From JBBIRW01 sp037441565 (GTDB lineage: Bacteria > Desulfobacterota > JBBIRW01), in contig JBBIRW010000003.1 in the NCBI GenBank assembly GCA_037441565.1, positions 183,219 to 247,218 of the forward strand: a DNA stretch of 64,000 bases, given 5' to 3'. Positions 18,567-27,793 of the stretch are shown here, in pieces. The notes under the pieces are model-generated. The model was not told the origin of the DNA, made no database searches, and was given only the letters and a program-made list of their open reading frames with translations. The translations under genes were made by a program, and so were the position numbers. The first letter of the stretch is position 1. Every line of letters starts with the position of its first letter.

Positions 18567-19718
18567 ATGTCAGGGATAGAAACAACAAAAACACAATATT
18601 CAAAGGGTCTTGAGAATATTATAGCTAATCAGACAGGGCTCTGCTTTATTGATGGTAAAAGGAGCAAACTCCTTTATCTTGGCTACGATATTGCGGATCT
18701 TGCCGAATATTCAACATTTGAAGAGGTTGCCTTTCTTCTGTGGAATCTATATCTTCCAAAAAAGGACGAATATATAGAATTTGTGAGAAAAATTAGGTCC
18801 GAATACGAACTGCCGGAGCAGCTGATTTCAATCATGAAACTATTCCCGAATGATTCTGATCCAATGGATGTCCTAAGGACATCGGTTTCGATTCTTGGTC
18901 TTCTTGATCCTGAAAGAGACGAAAACTCAATTGATGCAAATAAAAGGAAGGCGATCAGACTAACAGCAAAGTTTCCCGCTATTGTTGCAGCATGGGAACA
19001 GCTCAGAAACGGTAAGGAACCTGTTAAACCTGAAAAAGAATTCAATATCGCCACAAACTTCCTCTACATGCTCAAGCGTGAAAGACCTGATGAACTTACA
19101 GCAAGGGTCATGGATGTTGCACTAATCCTTCATGCAGAACATGAATTGAATGCCTCAACATTTTCAGCAAGAGTTACCATTTCAACCTTAACAGATATGT
19201 ATTCAGCAATCACTACAGCAATCGGGACACTCAAAGGACCACTTCACGGAGGAGCAAACAGGGAAGTGATGAAATACCTGATAAATATCGGAGATGTATC
19301 AAAGGTTGATGATTTTGTAAAGAGGGCTTTTGAAGAAAAGCGCAAACTCGAAGGTTTTGGACACAGGGTTTATAAATCAATGGATCCGCGTGCCACTATA
19401 CTGAAAAGATACTCAAAGTTGCTCGGTGAAAAAACGGGAGAAACAAAATGGTATGAGATGTCGGAAAGGATCGAGGAGCTTTGGGTTTCCAGATTCTCAG
19501 AAAAGGGTGTATGGCCAAATGTTGACTTCTATTCAGCATCACTCTACTACTCCATGGGAATTCCACTTGACCTTTACACACCGATCTTTGCAATAGGACG
19601 TATGGCTGGATGGATAGCCCATGTGCTTGAACAGCTCTCAGATAACAGAATTTACAGGCCGAGGGCTGAATACGTTGGTCCTGAAAATCGGGAATACATA
19701 CCGATTGATCTGAGATGA
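18567..19718 (+). CDS. gltA: Citrate synthase (possibly 2-methylcitrate synthase)
   Basis: A 383-residue enzyme condensing oxaloacetate with acetyl-CoA. The catalytic residues are in recognisable blocks: His in G-P-L-H-G-G-A-N, His in G-F-G-H-R-V-Y-K, and Asp in W-P-N-V-D-F-Y-S-A. Length fits the short dimeric Gram-positive/archaeal type rather than the hexameric E. coli type. The ATG at 18567 is preceded by GGAGGGG at 18555-18561. It is a single transcription unit between the efflux operon and tRNA-Leu. A 2-methylcitrate synthase role cannot be excluded, though no other propionate-pathway gene is adjacent. Confidence 0.9.
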   Translation: MSGIETTKTQYSKGLENIIANQTGLCFIDGKRSKLLYLGYDIADLAEYSTFEEVAFLLWNLYLPKKDEYIEFVRKIRSEYELPEQLISIMKLFPNDSDPMDVLRTSVSILGLLDPERDENSIDANKRKAIRLTAKFPAIVAAWEQLRNGKEPVKPEKEFNIATNFLYMLKRERPDELTARVMDVALILHAEHELNASTFSARVTISTLTDMYSAITTAIGTLKGPLHGGANREVMKYLINIGDVSKVDDFVKRAFEEKRKLEGFGHRVYKSMDPRATILKRYSKLLGEKTGETKWYEMSERIEELWVSRFSEKGVWPNVDFYSASLYYSMGIPLDLYTPIFAIGRMAGWIAHVLEQLSDNRIYRPRAEYVGPENREYIPIDLR

Positions 19719-19779
19719 AATTTTACAATTCCTGAGATGGATCTCAGCAGCCCTGAGGATTTATAAAAGGGAGGGTTCC

Positions 19780-19869
19780 TGGTGCCGAAGCCGGGACTCG
19801 AACCCGGACGGTGTCGCCACCACTGCCCCCTCAAGACAGCGTGTCTACCAATTCCACCACTTCGGCACC
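19780..19869 (-). tRNA. tRNA-Leu (anticodon GAG)
   Basis: The reverse strand forms a class II tRNA with acceptor GGTGCCG/CGGCACC, an anticodon stem CTGTC/GGCAG with GAG in a seven-base loop, a long variable arm (TGGTGGCGACACCG) and a T-loop GTTCGAGTC. The CCA end is not encoded. The long variable arm and GAG identify leucine. Confidence 0.95.
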
Positions 19870-19910
19870 GTATATTTTATTTAAACCATAAGTAAAGCAG
19901 GTGTCAAGCT

Positions 19911-20234
19911 TCACTTTGAAGGCGCTTTTTCAACTGGTATTTGAGGAGCTTCAGGCAGCTTCTGCTCCTTGACAGGCATATCCCCAACCACGCTTTTCGG
20001 GTTTGCCTTCCATGAGAAGTGATGGGTAAGCAGGAAAGATGTAATCATAAAGATTATTGCTGCAGCCGCTGTTATTTTACTTAAAAATGTTGCAGCACCC
20101 CTCCCGCCAAAAATTGTCTGCGTTGTCCCGCCAAATACAGCACCAATTTCAGCACCTTTTCCCTTCTGCAGCAAAACAATTACAATAAGGGCAAAACATA
20201 CAAGTACATGGATAATCACAAGTAATGTGATCAT
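19911..20234 (-). CDS. secG: Protein translocase subunit SecG
   Basis: A 107-residue membrane protein of the SecYEG channel. Two membrane segments enclose the conserved cytoplasmic loop V-L-L-Q-K-G-K-G-A-E-I-G-A-V-F-G-G and F-G-G-R-G-A-A-T-F-L-S-K. The C-terminal tail is Pro/Lys-rich and variable, as usual. The start overlaps the tpiA stop by four bases; tpiA-secG is a widespread pairing. Confidence 0.95.
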   Translation of the reverse strand: MITLLVIIHVLVCFALIVIVLLQKGKGAEIGAVFGGTTQTIFGGRGAATFLSKITAAAAIIFMITSFLLTHHFSWKANPKSVVGDMPVKEQKLPEAPQIPVEKAPSK

Positions 20235-21007
20235 TTTCTTTCCCCTTCCATCTTATATTTTACAATTTTTGCAAAGCTCGATGCCTTTAGACTTGCGCCT
20301 CCTACAAGTAATCCATCAACGTCCTTCTGCCCCATAAGATCCCCTGCATTCTCAGGCGTTACACTACCACCATAAAGGATCCTCATATTTAAGGCAATCC
20401 TTTCTTTAAAGATCTCTCCGATAAGCTTTCTAATAAAACCATGCACCTCCTGTGCCTCCTGGGGTGTTGCATTCTTCCCTGTCCCGATTGCCCAAACAGG
20501 TTCATATGCAATAACTATCTCTTTGCCATCAGTAAGTTCAACCCCTTTCAAACCCTCTACAAGCTGCTCCTCAACAACGAAGAACGTCCTTCCTGACTCC
20601 CTCTCTTCTATTGTCTCTCCAACACAATAGATCGGTATAAGATCAGCATTAATTGCAGCCTTTATCTTTCTGTTACAACTCAAATTATCCTCTTTGAAGT
20701 ATCTTCTCCTCTCAGAATGCCCAACAATAACATATATGCATCCAACCTCCCTTAACATACGCGGAGAGATTTCACCTGTGTAAGCACCCTCTTCCTCCCA
20801 GAATATATCCTGTGCTCCGAGAATAATTGGACTATTTTCAATTACTTGATACACAGCGTAAAGTGCAGTAAATGGTGGGGCAATAACAACATCGCACTCA
20901 GTTACATCCCTCAACTGAAGTTTCAACTCAGATGAAAGTCTTATCGCCTCGCTTACTGTCTTATTCATCTTCCAGTTACCAACGATAAGAGCACTTCTCT
21001 CCATCAT
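20231..21007 (-). CDS. tpiA: Triosephosphate isomerase
   Basis: A 258-residue TIM barrel interconverting dihydroxyacetone phosphate and glyceraldehyde 3-phosphate. N-W-K-M-N-K holds the active-site Asn and Lys, G-H-S-E-R-R the His, and A-Y-E-P-V-W-A-I-G-T-G-K the catalytic Glu and mobile loop. It follows pgk by three bases and overlaps secG. Confidence 0.97.
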   Translation of the reverse strand: MMERSALIVGNWKMNKTVSEAIRLSSELKLQLRDVTECDVVIAPPFTALYAVYQVIENSPIILGAQDIFWEEEGAYTGEISPRMLREVGCIYVIVGHSERRRYFKEDNLSCNRKIKAAINADLIPIYCVGETIEERESGRTFFVVEEQLVEGLKGVELTDGKEIVIAYEPVWAIGTGKNATPQEAQEVHGFIRKLIGEIFKERIALNMRILYGGSVTPENAGDLMGQKDVDGLLVGGASLKASSFAKIVKYKMEGERK

Positions 21008-21010
21008 TCT

Positions 21011-22189
21011 CTATTCCTCGAGGGCCTTTATTGCAGGAAGAGTTTTTCCCTGAAGAAGCTCAAGGAAGGCACCTCCACCGGTAGATATATAGGATACATT
21101 TGCAAACTGTCCAACCTTCTGGAAGGCAACATCCGTGTCTCCTCCGCCAACAATTGTTAGTGCATGGCAGTTTGCAATAAACTGAACCATTGCAAAGGTT
21201 CCCCTGCTGAATGCATCAATCTCGAATGCACCCATGGGGCCGTTCCATATTATGGTCTTTCCATTCTGAAGTGCCTCGGAGAAAAGGGATGTTGTTGCTG
21301 GACCCACATCAAATGGGGTCCAGCCATCTGGTATCTCCTGAAATGTTACTATCTTTGTTTCAGCTGAGGGTTCCATCCTCTGTGCAATAACATAATCAAC
21401 AGGCAGATAGAATTTTATCCTCTTTTCTTTCATCTTTTTCATAAATTTTGAAGCAATGGATACATATTCTTCTTCTATCTCTACATTTCCGATATTATAT
21501 CCCATGGCCTTTATAAATGTTAGGGATATGAAGCCCCCTATTATGAACTTGTCCACCTTATCGCTGAGATTTTCAAGAACCTTTATCTTATCCGATACCT
21601 TCACACCTCCTATCACTGCAATAAATGGCCTCACAGGTGATTCCATCGCCTTTTTAAAATACTCAAGCTCATTCCGCATCAGGAAACCTGCGCCCTTTTC
21701 CTTTACAAATTTTGTTATAGCCACATTTGATGCATGCACCCTGTGTGACGTTGCAAAGGCATCATTTATGTAAATATCGCAAAGGGAGGCAAGTTTCTTA
21801 CCAAAAGATTCATCATTCTTCTCCTCCCCTTCATGAAATCTGAGATTTTCAAGAAGCACAACATCCTGTTCCCTCATTGAATTAACAATCTTCTCCACCT
21901 CTTCTCCGACACAGTCAGGAGCAAACATTACCTCTTTCCCGAGAAGTCTCGAGAGTCTCCTTGCAACAGGTGCTAAACTCAACCTTGGCTCACTCTTACC
22001 TTTAGGTCTTCCAAGGTGGGATGCAAGGATAACCTTTGCTCCATGATCAAGACAGTAGTTTATCGTTGGAAGTACTACCCTTATCCTTCTGTCATCAGTT
22101 ATGGCACCGCTATCATCCATTGGAACATTGAAATCAACCCTTATGAAGACCCTTTTCCCCTTTATTTCAAGCTCATCTATGTATCTCAT
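21011..22189 (-). CDS. pgk: Phosphoglycerate kinase
   Basis: A 392-residue glycolytic kinase making ATP from 1,3-bisphosphoglycerate. Family blocks include R-V-D-F-N-V-P, A-S-H-L-G-R-P-K-G, I-G-G-V-K-V-S-D-K-I and the C-terminal G-G-G-D-T-D-V with T-G-G-G-A-F-L-E-L-L. It lies between gap and tpiA in a standard glycolytic operon. Confidence 0.97.
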   Translation of the reverse strand: MRYIDELEIKGKRVFIRVDFNVPMDDSGAITDDRRIRVVLPTINYCLDHGAKVILASHLGRPKGKSEPRLSLAPVARRLSRLLGKEVMFAPDCVGEEVEKIVNSMREQDVVLLENLRFHEGEEKNDESFGKKLASLCDIYINDAFATSHRVHASNVAITKFVKEKGAGFLMRNELEYFKKAMESPVRPFIAVIGGVKVSDKIKVLENLSDKVDKFIIGGFISLTFIKAMGYNIGNVEIEEEYVSIASKFMKKMKEKRIKFYLPVDYVIAQRMEPSAETKIVTFQEIPDGWTPFDVGPATTSLFSEALQNGKTIIWNGPMGAFEIDAFSRGTFAMVQFIANCHALTIVGGGDTDVAFQKVGQFANVSYISTGGGAFLELLQGKTLPAIKALEE

Positions 22190-22208
22190 ACCCGATTCCC
22201 CTTCCTCC

Positions 22209-23216
22209 TTACTTCATCAATCTACCGATATATATGACCAGATCCCTCATCCTGCAAGAAAACCCCCATTCGTTATCATACCATGCTATAACCTTTACCA
22301 ATCTTCCCTCTATTACTTTGGTTGATAGTGCATCCACTATTGCTGAAGCTGATGTATGATTGAAGTCCACAGAGACCAGTGGCTCTTCACAGTATTCCAT
22401 TATTCCTTTTAGATATGTTTCCGATGCATTCTTTAGTGCATTGTTCACCGATTCAACCGTAACATCGCTTTCCAACTCAGCAGTCAGATCAACAAGTGAA
22501 ACATTTGGAACAGGAACCCTTATTGCCATACCATCAAGCTTTCCCTTGAGCTCTGGAATGACAAGAGAGACCGCAGTTGCAGCCCCTGTTGTCGTCGGGA
22601 TCTGACTCATACATGCTGCCCTTGCCCTTCTGAGATCCCGATGTGGAAGATCCAGAAGCTGCTGATCATTCGTATATGCATGTATTGTTGTCATGAGTCC
22701 ACGCTTTATTCCGAAATTATCATGTAATACCTTAACAACAGGCGCAAGACAGTTTGTTGTGCATGATGCATTTGAAATAATATTGTGCTTCTGCGGGTCA
22801 TATCTTTTCTCATTAACACCAATAACAATTGTGATGTCCGGATCCTTTGCAGGGGCAGATATAATCACCTTTCTGGCGCCTCGCTCAAGATGTTTAACTG
22901 CATATTTCCTATCGGTAAATCTGCCGGTGCATTCAAGGACAATATCAACACCAGCCTCATCCCATGGAAGCTCTGATGGATCCCTGAAGCTCCACACCAT
23001 GATCTCCTTTCCATCAACCATTATCCCTTTTTCATAAGCCCTCACATCCCTTTCATATCTTCCATGAATTGAGTCATATTTTAATAGATGTGCAAGGGTT
23101 TTTGCATCGGTGAGATCATTTAAAGCAATGACCTCAATCCCTTCTGATCCAAAAAGGGCACGAAATGTGCTTCTTCCTATTCTTCCAAATCCATTTATTC
23201 CTATCCTGATTGACAT
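22209..23216 (-). CDS. gap: Glyceraldehyde-3-phosphate dehydrogenase
   Basis: A 335-residue type I enzyme. The N-terminal NAD-binding I-G-I-N-G-F-G-R-I-G-R and the catalytic S-N-A-S-C-T-T-N-C-L-A-P block are intact. The start at 23216 has GGAGGGCAG upstream. First gene of gap-pgk-tpiA-secG. The presence of this set with GTP-type PEP carboxykinase in the window allows glycolysis or gluconeogenesis. Confidence 0.97.
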   Translation of the reverse strand: MSIRIGINGFGRIGRSTFRALFGSEGIEVIALNDLTDAKTLAHLLKYDSIHGRYERDVRAYEKGIMVDGKEIMVWSFRDPSELPWDEAGVDIVLECTGRFTDRKYAVKHLERGARKVIISAPAKDPDITIVIGVNEKRYDPQKHNIISNASCTTNCLAPVVKVLHDNFGIKRGLMTTIHAYTNDQQLLDLPHRDLRRARAACMSQIPTTTGAATAVSLVIPELKGKLDGMAIRVPVPNVSLVDLTAELESDVTVESVNNALKNASETYLKGIMEYCEEPLVSVDFNHTSASAIVDALSTKVIEGRLVKVIAWYDNEWGFSCRMRDLVIYIGRLMK

Positions 23217-23245
23217 TTTACTGCCCTCCATTAAAAAAATTCCCT

Positions 23246-23274
23246 TGTATATTTCCTGCTTAATTCCTTTTCAA
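23246..23274 (-). promoter_or_regulatory. Promoter of the gap-pgk-tpiA-secG operon
   Basis: On the reverse strand TTGAAA (23274-23269, five of six) and TATACA (23251-23246, four of six) are 17 bases apart, giving a start near 23239 and a leader of about 23 bases that contains the GGAGGG ribosome site of gap. Confidence 0.6.
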
Positions 23275-23280
23275 TAAATT

Positions 23281-24387
23281 TTACCTGATCTCTATACTTT
23301 CAGAATCAAAACCATGCGATTGCGCAACAGATTGATGAACAATCCTTCCATAATAAGTATTGATACCTCTCCTGAGCGAGGTATTTTCCGAAATGGCTTT
23401 TTTAATGCCCTTGTTAGCAATTTCAATAATATATGGGGCGGTTTCATTGGAGAGGTAAATCGATGCAGTTCTTGGAACAAGCGCAGGAACATTTGGAACG
23501 CAGTAGTGAATAACATCGTGGATCTTATATATGGGATATGAGTGTGATGTTTCTCTTGTTGTCTCACTGCAACCTCCCTGATCGACACTGAGATCAATAA
23601 AAACCGATCCCTTCTCCATTGATTTTATCATCTCTTCATTAATAACCTTAGGGCATGTTGCACCAGGAATAAGTATTGCGCCTATAAGCAGATCACAATC
23701 TGTTAATTCATGCCTTAATTGATCCTCATGAATAAAAAATGTCTTTATCCTTCCGCCTGATTTTATGTGAAGATTCTCGAGCTTCCTTATGTTTATATCA
23801 AAGCATATAACCTCTGCTCCCAACGAAAGTGCACACATTGCTGCAGAAGTCCCAGCAACTCCTGCCCCAAGGATAACAACCTTTGCATGCTTTACCCCTT
23901 GAATGCCCCCGAGAAGAACACCCTTACCTTCAGGTGATTGAAGATACTGTGCACCCTTAAAAATTGAAATCCTTCCTGCAATCTCACTCATCGGTTTAAG
24001 AAGAGGAAGGGTCCCATCATCCATCTGAACTGTTTCATAACCGATGGCAATCACACCTTTTTTCATGAGGGTCTCTGTCAATTCCCTGTTAGCTGCAAGA
24101 TGAAGATAGGTAAATATGATCTTTCCCTCGGAAAGATAACCAAATTCTTCCCTCTGGGGCTCCTTTACCTTCACAATTATTTCGGATCTCTCCCATATCT
24201 CCGATGGATTCTTCACAATCAGTGCACCAACATCCCTGTAACAGGAATTACTGAAACCCGCTCCTGCGCCAGCATCCTCCTCTATAAGAACCTTATGCCC
24301 TCTTTTTACAAGTATACTTACCCATGAAGGAGTAATTGAAACCCTTCTCTCCCCTTCCCTGATCTCTTTTGGAACACCTATCACCAT
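23281..24387 (-). CDS. ald: Alanine dehydrogenase
   Basis: A 368-residue NAD-dependent enzyme interconverting alanine and pyruvate plus ammonium. The N-terminal G-V-P-K-E-I-R-E-G-E-R-R-V and E-D-A-G-A-G-A-G-F segments, the catalytic Lys in V-K-V-K-E-P, the His in Y-L-H-L-A, and the Rossmann V-V-I-L-G-A-G-V-A-G-T-S-A-A are all present. It follows the M28-like gene by 13 bases and may be cotranscribed with it. Confidence 0.95.
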   Translation of the reverse strand: MVIGVPKEIREGERRVSITPSWVSILVKRGHKVLIEEDAGAGAGFSNSCYRDVGALIVKNPSEIWERSEIIVKVKEPQREEFGYLSEGKIIFTYLHLAANRELTETLMKKGVIAIGYETVQMDDGTLPLLKPMSEIAGRISIFKGAQYLQSPEGKGVLLGGIQGVKHAKVVILGAGVAGTSAAMCALSLGAEVICFDINIRKLENLHIKSGGRIKTFFIHEDQLRHELTDCDLLIGAILIPGATCPKVINEEMIKSMEKGSVFIDLSVDQGGCSETTRETSHSYPIYKIHDVIHYCVPNVPALVPRTASIYLSNETAPYIIEIANKGIKKAISENTSLRRGINTYYGRIVHQSVAQSHGFDSESIEIR

Positions 24388-24400
24388 GGGAAAGTCCTGT

Positions 24401-25552
24401 TTAAAGACGCCTGTTAATTTCTAAAATTATTTCTCTGAGAAATAGCTTTGTCCGGTGAAGGTTCTCACTCTTCACAAAATCGATCCTGTCTTCACGCCAT
24501 CGATAGTGTTGCGGTGCACCTGAATCAGAAAGGCCCATGATAGTAATCCCTTTTAATCCCCTCTTCCGATAGGGATAGCACTCCGTAAAGCTATGTTTAA
24601 ATATCCCGGGGGATATATAAAGCTCCGGATGTCTTTTCGCTACTTCATTACATATGTCAAGTAGCACTGATGAAGATAGATTTGGAGGGATAAGGCCTGC
24701 GGTATCAATGTAGCACAATCTCCCAGCCCCCACCCCTTCGACAGTTATAACCAGCGCATCAGAAAGCTCTCGATAGTGAAGATCCACAAATGCGTTACTC
24801 CCAGCAAAACCTGCTTCCTTTGCACCTGTTGCAAGAAACATCAGGTCATAATGCTCAAGAGGTTTTTCTTTAAAGTCCTCAGAAAGCTGAAGGATAACTG
24901 AAAGACCAGATGCATTGTTGTTTGCACCATCTGTAAATCTTCCAAATATGTAACCCTCTAGTATGGAAAAAATGTAAAAAACCAGATATGAAGCTGGAAT
25001 TAAGCCCACTGTTACCCATGAAAGGGATGGTATCATCCACTGGAGAACAGCACAAGCAGATATTACACAGAATGACCCGAATGTAAAGATCATATGCCAC
25101 GGGTAAATCCATGCAACAAGGGGATGAAAAAGGAGGATAGATCTTGGAGAGTCATAATTTGATACGAGCAATATCTTCCCCTTCTTCTCTCCTTTGGCCT
25201 CAATAACGGTATAAATATTTTGTGAGGTTCTTTGCGGTGTAAGATCGGAGATCACCATTTTACCATGGAACTCCCTATAAAATCCCCATAGTGCGATTAG
25301 GGAAACCACCAGGGCTGTGAATGAAAAATGAAGCCAGAGAAGATAAAGTGAAAGAAGCGAAAGTAGAGTAAAAATAACAAAGGATGGATTCTGAGACGCT
25401 GCTGTTTTAAAATATTCACGGAAAGGCTTTAACCCTTTTTCCCTCCAGTAATCTTCTATGAACCTTGCTGCTTCCTCTTCACGCTCTGTAAAAGCGGGGC
25501 GGGGCCCGATCCGTTCAGAAAATACCCTTACGAGATCGATCATCTCACCCAT
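24401..25552 (-). CDS. Membrane-anchored M28 peptidase-like protein with degenerate zinc site
   Basis: A 383-residue protein with the M28 aminopeptidase fold split by four hydrophobic segments (about 55-95 and 143-200). The family signature positions are recognisable but mostly altered: the first His ligand is Asn (S-N-Y-D-S, 131-135), the bridging Asp in G-A-N-D-N-A-S-G is Asn (N211/N212), the catalytic Glu of the E-E pair is Lys (G-A-K-E-A-G, 243-248), and the late S-D-H is S-D-S. One Glu (E246) remains. Either it is a pseudopeptidase or it uses another metal geometry. It sits just upstream of ald. Confidence applies to fold membership, not to activity. Confidence 0.72.
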   Translation of the reverse strand: MGEMIDLVRVFSERIGPRPAFTEREEEAARFIEDYWREKGLKPFREYFKTAASQNPSFVIFTLLSLLSLYLLWLHFSFTALVVSLIALWGFYREFHGKMVISDLTPQRTSQNIYTVIEAKGEKKGKILLVSNYDSPRSILLFHPLVAWIYPWHMIFTFGSFCVISACAVLQWMIPSLSWVTVGLIPASYLVFYIFSILEGYIFGRFTDGANNNASGLSVILQLSEDFKEKPLEHYDLMFLATGAKEAGFAGSNAFVDLHYRELSDALVITVEGVGAGRLCYIDTAGLIPPNLSSSVLLDICNEVAKRHPELYISPGIFKHSFTECYPYRKRGLKGITIMGLSDSGAPQHYRWREDRIDFVKSENLHRTKLFLREIILEINRRL

Positions 25553-25732
25553 GACAGATATAAAGTTATCATATTAATTTTTCACTTTCCAGTTTGTTTA
25601 TGAGATCTGTCTCTTGACTTGAATAATTATATATTTTACTTTTTTCCGGGAAAAAGGAAAAATTAATTCAAATATGGTGATAAAAAGGGATCATCCATCG
25701 AAAGAGATGGTCCCCATGAAAAATCTTAAAAA

Positions 25733-26410
25733 ATGGAGATCAAGACCATCCATCCATGGAATGTTTCGCTCAGGGAAGCCTTAAAGATTCAGGAAGACCT
25801 GAGGAAGTGGCTTGTCCTTTCCGGTGAAATTAGAAGCCATCGATATGTGGTTGGCTGTGATGTCGCACATGGAAGTGGAGGAATTGTTGTTGCATGTGTA
25901 GTTCTCATGGATATGGAAAAAAGCACCATCCTTGAATATCGAACAGATTCGGGAGTAACCTCGTTCCCCTATATACCAGGTCTGCTTGCATTCAGGGAAG
26001 GCCCTTTTATCCTCAGGGCGCTCAAGAAGATAAGGGGTTATGTCGATTTTGTAATCATGGATGGACATGGAATAGCCCATCCCAGGAGGATGGGCGTTGC
26101 TTCACATATAGGCCTTCATATAGATGTCCCGTGTATTGGCGTTGCAAAATCAATACTTACGGGGAAAGCTGACGAGCCGGATAAAAGAAGGGGAAGCTTT
26201 ACATTCATCTATCACGAAAACGAGATGGTTGGTGTTTCCCTTAGAACGAGAGATGGTATAAAACCTGTTTATATCTCTCCCGGGAATCGTTCAGGTATAC
26301 TTGAGTCAAAGGATGCAATCCTTAGAATCTGTGGAAAACTCAGGATACCCGATCCTATACGTCATGCCCATATGATTGCAGCAGAAATACTGAGATCCCA
26401 TTTTAAATAA
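25733..26410 (+). CDS. nfi: Endonuclease V (deoxyinosine 3' endonuclease)
   Basis: A 225-residue DNA repair enzyme that nicks next to deaminated adenine (hypoxanthine). Key blocks are the metal-binding G-C-D-V-A-H near residue 43, the wedge P-Y-I-P-G-L-L-A-F-R-E-G-P, and D-G-H-G-I-A-H-P-R-R-M-G-V-A-S-H-I-G. The ATG has no visible Shine-Dalgarno sequence; an imperfect hairpin lies 15-45 bases upstream. The stop is four bases from the convergent TatD fusion gene, another nuclease. Confidence 0.95.
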   Translation: MEIKTIHPWNVSLREALKIQEDLRKWLVLSGEIRSHRYVVGCDVAHGSGGIVVACVVLMDMEKSTILEYRTDSGVTSFPYIPGLLAFREGPFILRALKKIRGYVDFVIMDGHGIAHPRRMGVASHIGLHIDVPCIGVAKSILTGKADEPDKRRGSFTFIYHENEMVGVSLRTRDGIKPVYISPGNRSGILESKDAILRICGKLRIPDPIRHAHMIAAEILRSHFK

Positions 26411-26414
26411 CGGA

Positions 26415-27791
26415 CTATCCCACATCGTTGTATCTTCTCAGACGGAACTTAACTCCCAGTTCTTGTTCAACAACCCTTCTACATGATTCAACATCAATAC
26501 CAGGTAGATCAACGCATGTTGCAATAGTTTCCCCTATATGCTTCTTTGCCTCAAGTATAAAATCTTTTACTGCAAAAAAAGCCCTTTCTCCATAGCTCGA
26601 TGGGCAGATTATTGCATATGTTTTTGGATCGGGCGCATTTATACTTACCGATATACAATCGACAATCCCCTTTAGCTCCGGAACTATATTTCTTCCATAT
26701 ACAAGATTTGCAAGTCCATCGGTATCAATCCTTATTTTTGCCCCCTTTTCTTTAAGAATCCTGCTTACCTCCTTAACAACATCGAGCCTCAGGAGAGGCT
26801 CCCCGAATCCACAGAAAACGATCTCCCTGTAATCCAGTGGATCCCCGACAGCGTTCAGGATCTCTTCAACAGTTGGCTCCTTTTTGATCTTGAGATTATG
26901 CCCTTTGACCTCAAAGGACTTGAACTTTGCACAGAATGTGCAAGAAAGTGTACATCTGTTTGTTATATTTAAATATAGAGAATTACGGATCTTGTATGCA
27001 ATCTTTGGGCTGTCATCAAAAGGGAGGAAACCAAATACCCTTTTCACATTTAGCGATGTTATTCTCTCTATATCCTCCATACTGAGTGATGAGATTTCTG
27101 CAAGAATCCTCGCAACATGAATAACAAAAGAGGGCTCATTCCTCATTCCCCTCATCGGCTCAGGGGAAAGGAATGGTGCATCCGTTTCCACCATGACCCT
27201 CTCAATAGGGATACTGGCTGCAATCTGACGGAGCCTTCTGGCATTTGAAAATGTAAGGGATCCTGAAAAGGATATAAACAATCCTAAATCAATAGCCTCC
27301 TTTGCATCTTCAATGTTTCCGGAAAAACAGTGGACAACACACTTTTTGCCCACATAACCTTCTTCCTTGAGGATATCAAATGCCCTCCTGTATGCATCCC
27401 TTATATGAAGTATAAGCGGAAGACCTGTCTCCAGTGCAAGATGGATATGCCTTCTGAAGCTCTCTATCTGTGCATCCTCAGGGGAGATCCTCCTGTAGAA
27501 ATCAAGACCTGTTTCACCTATTGCAACAACCTTTTTCCTCTTGACAAATTCCCTTAATTTATTAAAATCCTTTGCCGCACTGGATGCATCATGAGGGTGT
27601 ATACCAACAGCACAGAAGATATTTTCATATTCCTCCGCGATGCCAATAGCTGAAATATTCCCCTCAAAACCCCTTCCTGCACCGATAGTGATTATGTATT
27701 CTACACCATTCTCCTTTGCCCTTTTTATTACCTCATCCCTGTCTTCATCAAATTCTGGAAAATCCAGATGTGCATGCGTGTCTACAAACAT
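26415..27791 (-). CDS. TatD-type DNase fused to a radical SAM domain
   Basis: A 458-residue two-domain protein. Residues 1-255 form a TatD metal-dependent hydrolase with H6-A-H8, E93, H129, H154 and D204 as probable metal ligands, intact. Residues 268-458 are a radical SAM domain with C280-x3-C284-x2-C287 and a G-F-G-E-P segment for SAM binding. A free-standing radical SAM partner of TatD is a known family, so the fusion supports a joint function, but the modified substrate is unknown. The last residues end in a short tail. It is immediately upstream (two bases) of nothing but directly follows metG in the same direction. Confidence 0.88.
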   Translation of the reverse strand: MFVDTHAHLDFPEFDEDRDEVIKRAKENGVEYIITIGAGRGFEGNISAIGIAEEYENIFCAVGIHPHDASSAAKDFNKLREFVKRKKVVAIGETGLDFYRRISPEDAQIESFRRHIHLALETGLPLILHIRDAYRRAFDILKEEGYVGKKCVVHCFSGNIEDAKEAIDLGLFISFSGSLTFSNARRLRQIAASIPIERVMVETDAPFLSPEPMRGMRNEPSFVIHVARILAEISSLSMEDIERITSLNVKRVFGFLPFDDSPKIAYKIRNSLYLNITNRCTLSCTFCAKFKSFEVKGHNLKIKKEPTVEEILNAVGDPLDYREIVFCGFGEPLLRLDVVKEVSRILKEKGAKIRIDTDGLANLVYGRNIVPELKGIVDCISVSINAPDPKTYAIICPSSYGERAFFAVKDFILEAKKHIGETIATCVDLPGIDVESCRRVVEQELGVKFRLRRYNDVG

Positions 27792-27793
27792 CC

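Noticed and set aside
19731..19747. CTGAGAT-GG-ATCTCAG palindrome after citrate synthase
   Set aside because: No T run follows and the loop is too tight; not called a terminator.
25688..25716. Imperfect hairpin before endonuclease V as a riboswitch or terminator
   Set aside because: Internal loops are large and there is no T run or alternative fold.
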